Shown one piece after another: positions 5,252 to 7,422 of a stretch of 7,422 nt of DNA. A program made the translations under genes and the position numbers. Origin of the DNA: Oscillospiraceae bacterium. GTDB taxonomy: Bacteria > Bacillota_A > Clostridia > Oscillospirales > Ruminococcaceae. The stretch spans positions 1 to 7,422 of the forward strand of contig JAGDDO010000170.1 of the NCBI GenBank assembly GCA_017848205.1. Direction: 5' to 3'. The notes beneath the pieces are model-generated. The model searched no databases. It was not told the DNA's origin and was given only the letters and a program-made list of their open reading frames with translations. The first letter of the stretch is position 1. Every line of letters starts with the position of its first letter.

Positions 5252-7422
5252 ATGGAAGCGGAAAATGTTTATCTTACCGATATTATAGACCTGGATGTAC
5301 TGCAGAAGATCCAGAACGCGTTTTCTTCGATGACTGACATGGCGTGCATCATAACCGATGCATACGGCGTAGCTGTCACAAGCGGGTCGAACTTCTGTGA
5401 TTTCTGTTCAAGATTCACGCGTGTTTCACCCGAAGGCGCCAGAAGATGCGAGGAATGCGACAAGCGTGGTGCAGAAATGGCAATAGAAAACAAAGGGGTA
5501 TGCACATATTTCTGCCACGCCGGACTTATAGAATTCGCCGCACCGATCATGGCAAACGGCCAGATGGTCGGCAGCATTGTCGGAGGCCAGATCCTTTCAG
5601 CGCCTCCTGATCTGAATGCTTTCACTGAAAAAGCAAAAGAACTGGGAATAGACCCGGATGACTATACACACGAAGCAAAGAAAGTGCGTATTATTGCACA
5701 GGAAGAGATCGACAAGGCCGCACTGTCACTGAACAGTCTTGCTGAAGTACTGAGCACCGTTGCAACGAACAACTTCAACATGCTCGCAAACAGCGCTGAA
5801 GTCGAGAAAAGTGCAAAGCTCAAATCCGACTTCCTTGCTAACATGAGCCACGAGATCCGTACTCCTATGAATGCCGTACTCGGTATGGCTGAAATGGCTC
5901 TCCGTGAAGAGATGTCCCCTACTGCGCGTGACTTCATCCACCAGATACGTGCTTCAGGAAAGAATCTTCTCACCATCATCAACGACATTCTCGACTTCTC
6001 CAAGATCGAATCCGGAAAAATGGAGATCATCGAGGTACCGTATGAACCGCTTTCAATGATCAACGATATTGCAAGTATGGTAAACAGCCGTATCGGTGAC
6101 AAGAACATCGAATTCACCGTCGACGCTCCGCCTGAAATACCGCACAAGCTTTTCGGCGACAATGTAAGAATTCAGCAGATCCTTATCAATCTTCTTACAA
6201 ACGCCGTTAAGTTCACAAAGCAGGGTCAGGTCCAGCTCCGACTTAAATTCAGAAAAAAGAATGAAAACGAAGGAACGCTCAAGGCGCTCGTAATGGATAC
6301 CGGTATGGGTATCAAGGAAGAAAACCTCGACAAGATCTTCGAATCGTTCCAGCAGGTAGACAGCAAGCGTAACAGAAACATCGAAGGTACCGGTCTCGGC
6401 CTTGCCATCACACAGCAGCTCCTCACACTCATGGGCGGCTTTATCGACGTTGAAAGTGAATACAACGTAGGAAGTACCTTCGCTATAATCATACCGCAGA
6501 AGATCGTCAGCAAGGAGCCATCAGTGCCTAAGTCTGACAAAACGGTATCAGCTGCAGTCATCTCGCAGAACATGTACATATGCATGCAGCTTGTAAAGGA
6601 TCTGTCACGTCTCAACGCCACCTACGCAGTCCTTGAAAAGGAAAACTACATGGATGCCCTTGACTTTGATTTCCTGTTCATTGAAGAAAATCTTTTCACC
6701 AAGGAGATCCAGACATTCGTTACAAACAACCAGAAGCTTCAGTGTATCGTAATTGAAAACCGAAAGAGTCTCAAGCGTTTCAACGTTGTAAATATACGTA
6801 CAATAAGAAAGCCTATCTACGTGCTTTCACTGTACTCGATACTCGGTATCGGTGAAGACTACGCTGCATTTGCAGACTTCATGGATGACGACTTCCCGTT
6901 CACCGCACCGGATGCACAGATCCTCATCGTAGACGACAACACCATCAACCTTACTGTTGCCGAAGGTCTTCTTGAACCGCTCAACATGAAGATAGATACC
7001 GCTACCGGCGCAAAGGATGCTATCAACAAGATAAAGGAAAAGAAATTCGACCTTATCTTCATGGACCACATGATGCCGGAAATAGACGGTGTCGAAGCAA
7101 CACATATGATAAGGACCACATTCCCGGATTACGAGGATACGCCTATCATCGCACTTACAGCAAATGCCGTGGCCAACGCCAAGGATATGTTCCTAAGCGA
7201 AGGTCTGAACGACTTCGTTGCAAAGCCTATCGAAATAAAGGATATCGTTTCAAAGCTGAAGAAATGGCTGCCGCATGAAAAGATCGTCATTGCAGAAGCA
7301 CAGCATGAAGAAAAGCAGGAGGATGAACTCGGTCCGTTCTACAAGGAAGTGGAAGTTGAGTCTGAGACATATCCTGATGAAAGCAGCATAGAAACCACAG
7401 CGGAAGAAAACACAGCCGAAGC
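5252..7422 (+). CDS. PocR-domain hybrid histidine kinase, C-terminus cut by window edge
   Basis: The first 723 residues are present. Order: a PocR sensor domain (about 10-165) with the family's Cys pattern, C49/C52, C66/C69 and C84/C88, plus GLIEFAAPI (91-99) and VGSIVGGQ (106-113); a helical linker (about 146-190); HisKA dimerisation domain with phospho-acceptor H200 in MSHEIRTP; HATPase with N-box N313/N317, DTGMG (349-353), FESFQQVD (363-370) and GTGLGLA (379-385); a degenerate receiver (about 432-535) with Glu at the acceptor position (FLFIEEN); an intact receiver (about 556-672) with D561/D562, acceptor D605, T636 and K658; then an acidic tail (from about 683) that may lead to an Hpt or other domain beyond the edge. 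There are no membrane segments, so it senses in the cytoplasm. PocR domains were proposed to bind simple hydrocarbon derivatives such as 1,2-propanediol; the ligand here is unknown. An AAAGGGGA site (5235-5242) lies 9 bases before ATG 5252. It is co-transcribed with the receiver gene. Confidence 0.93.
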   Translation, partial: MEAENVYLTDIIDLDVLQKIQNAFSSMTDMACIITDAYGVAVTSGSNFCDFCSRFTRVSPEGARRCEECDKRGAEMAIENKGVCTYFCHAGLIEFAAPIMANGQMVGSIVGGQILSAPPDLNAFTEKAKELGIDPDDYTHEAKKVRIIAQEEIDKAALSLNSLAEVLSTVATNNFNMLANSAEVEKSAKLKSDFLANMSHEIRTPMNAVLGMAEMALREEMSPTARDFIHQIRASGKNLLTIINDILDFSKIESGKMEIIEVPYEPLSMINDIASMVNSRIGDKNIEFTVDAPPEIPHKLFGDNVRIQQILINLLTNAVKFTKQGQVQLRLKFRKKNENEGTLKALVMDTGMGIKEENLDKIFESFQQVDSKRNRNIEGTGLGLAITQQLLTLMGGFIDVESEYNVGSTFAIIIPQKIVSKEPSVPKSDKTVSAAVISQNMYICMQLVKDLSRLNATYAVLEKENYMDALDFDFLFIEENLFTKEIQTFVTNNQKLQCIVIENRKSLKRFNVVNIRTIRKPIYVLSLYSILGIGEDYAAFADFMDDDFPFTAPDAQILIVDDNTINLTVAEGLLEPLNMKIDTATGAKDAINKIKEKKFDLIFMDHMMPEIDGVEATHMIRTTFPDYEDTPIIALTANAVANAKDMFLSEGLNDFVAKPIEIKDIVSKLKKWLPHEKIVIAEAQHEEKQEDELGPFYKEVEVESETYPDESSIETTAEENTAE

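Noticed and set aside
5269..7119. Several minus-strand open frames under the hybrid kinase
   Set aside because: They are antisense shadows created by the codon bias of the kinase, with no ribosome binding sites or recognisable domains.

Overview
The window looks like a chromosomal segment of a low-to-moderate GC Gram-positive anaerobe, most likely a Ruminococcus-type member of the Clostridia. I infer this from the RNase Y gene, Firmicutes-style AAAGGAGG ribosome binding sites, AT-rich intergenic DNA, consensus sigma-A promoters and the protein families present. I cannot name the species from sequence alone. There is no sign of phage, IS elements, CRISPR, tRNA or rRNA.

Layout. (1) Bases 1-316, minus strand: the N-terminal part of an AAA-ATPase-like protein of the PF09820 type, running off the left edge. 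(2) Bases 317-948: a roughly 630-base AT-rich region with two back-to-back consensus promoters. One drives the ATPase gene leftward. The other fires rightward more than 450 bases upstream of RNase Y, and its predicted transcript starts with a compact three-way-junction fold (483-597) followed by more hairpins. (3) Bases 949-2547: rny (RNase Y), whose real start is ATG 949 rather than the GTG at 925 that lies against its Shine-Dalgarno, closed by a 12-bp hairpin. (4) Bases 2625-4049: a polytopic membrane protein of the O-antigen ligase / Wzy superfamily, ended by a strong intrinsic terminator. (5) Bases 4162-7422: a two-component operon with its own extended -10 promoter. It encodes a 321-residue protein with a degenerate receiver, a Pro-rich linker and an intact receiver, then a soluble hybrid histidine kinase with a PocR sensor domain, cut by the right edge.

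How the parts work together. RNase Y is the membrane-anchored endonuclease that starts mRNA decay, and its long structured leader could be a control region (inference). The O-antigen ligase-like protein probably acts on cell-surface glycans and may share rny read-through. In the last operon the kinase very likely senses a small molecule through its Cys-rich PocR domain and phosphorylates its own receiver and perhaps the neighbouring receiver protein. That protein has no DNA-binding domain, so its output must go through partner proteins.

The best candidates for something undescribed are the three-way-junction RNA upstream of rny, the potential pseudoknot that would mask the Shine-Dalgarno of the receiver gene, and the paired pseudo-receiver/receiver design of the two signalling proteins. 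All three need comparative checks.
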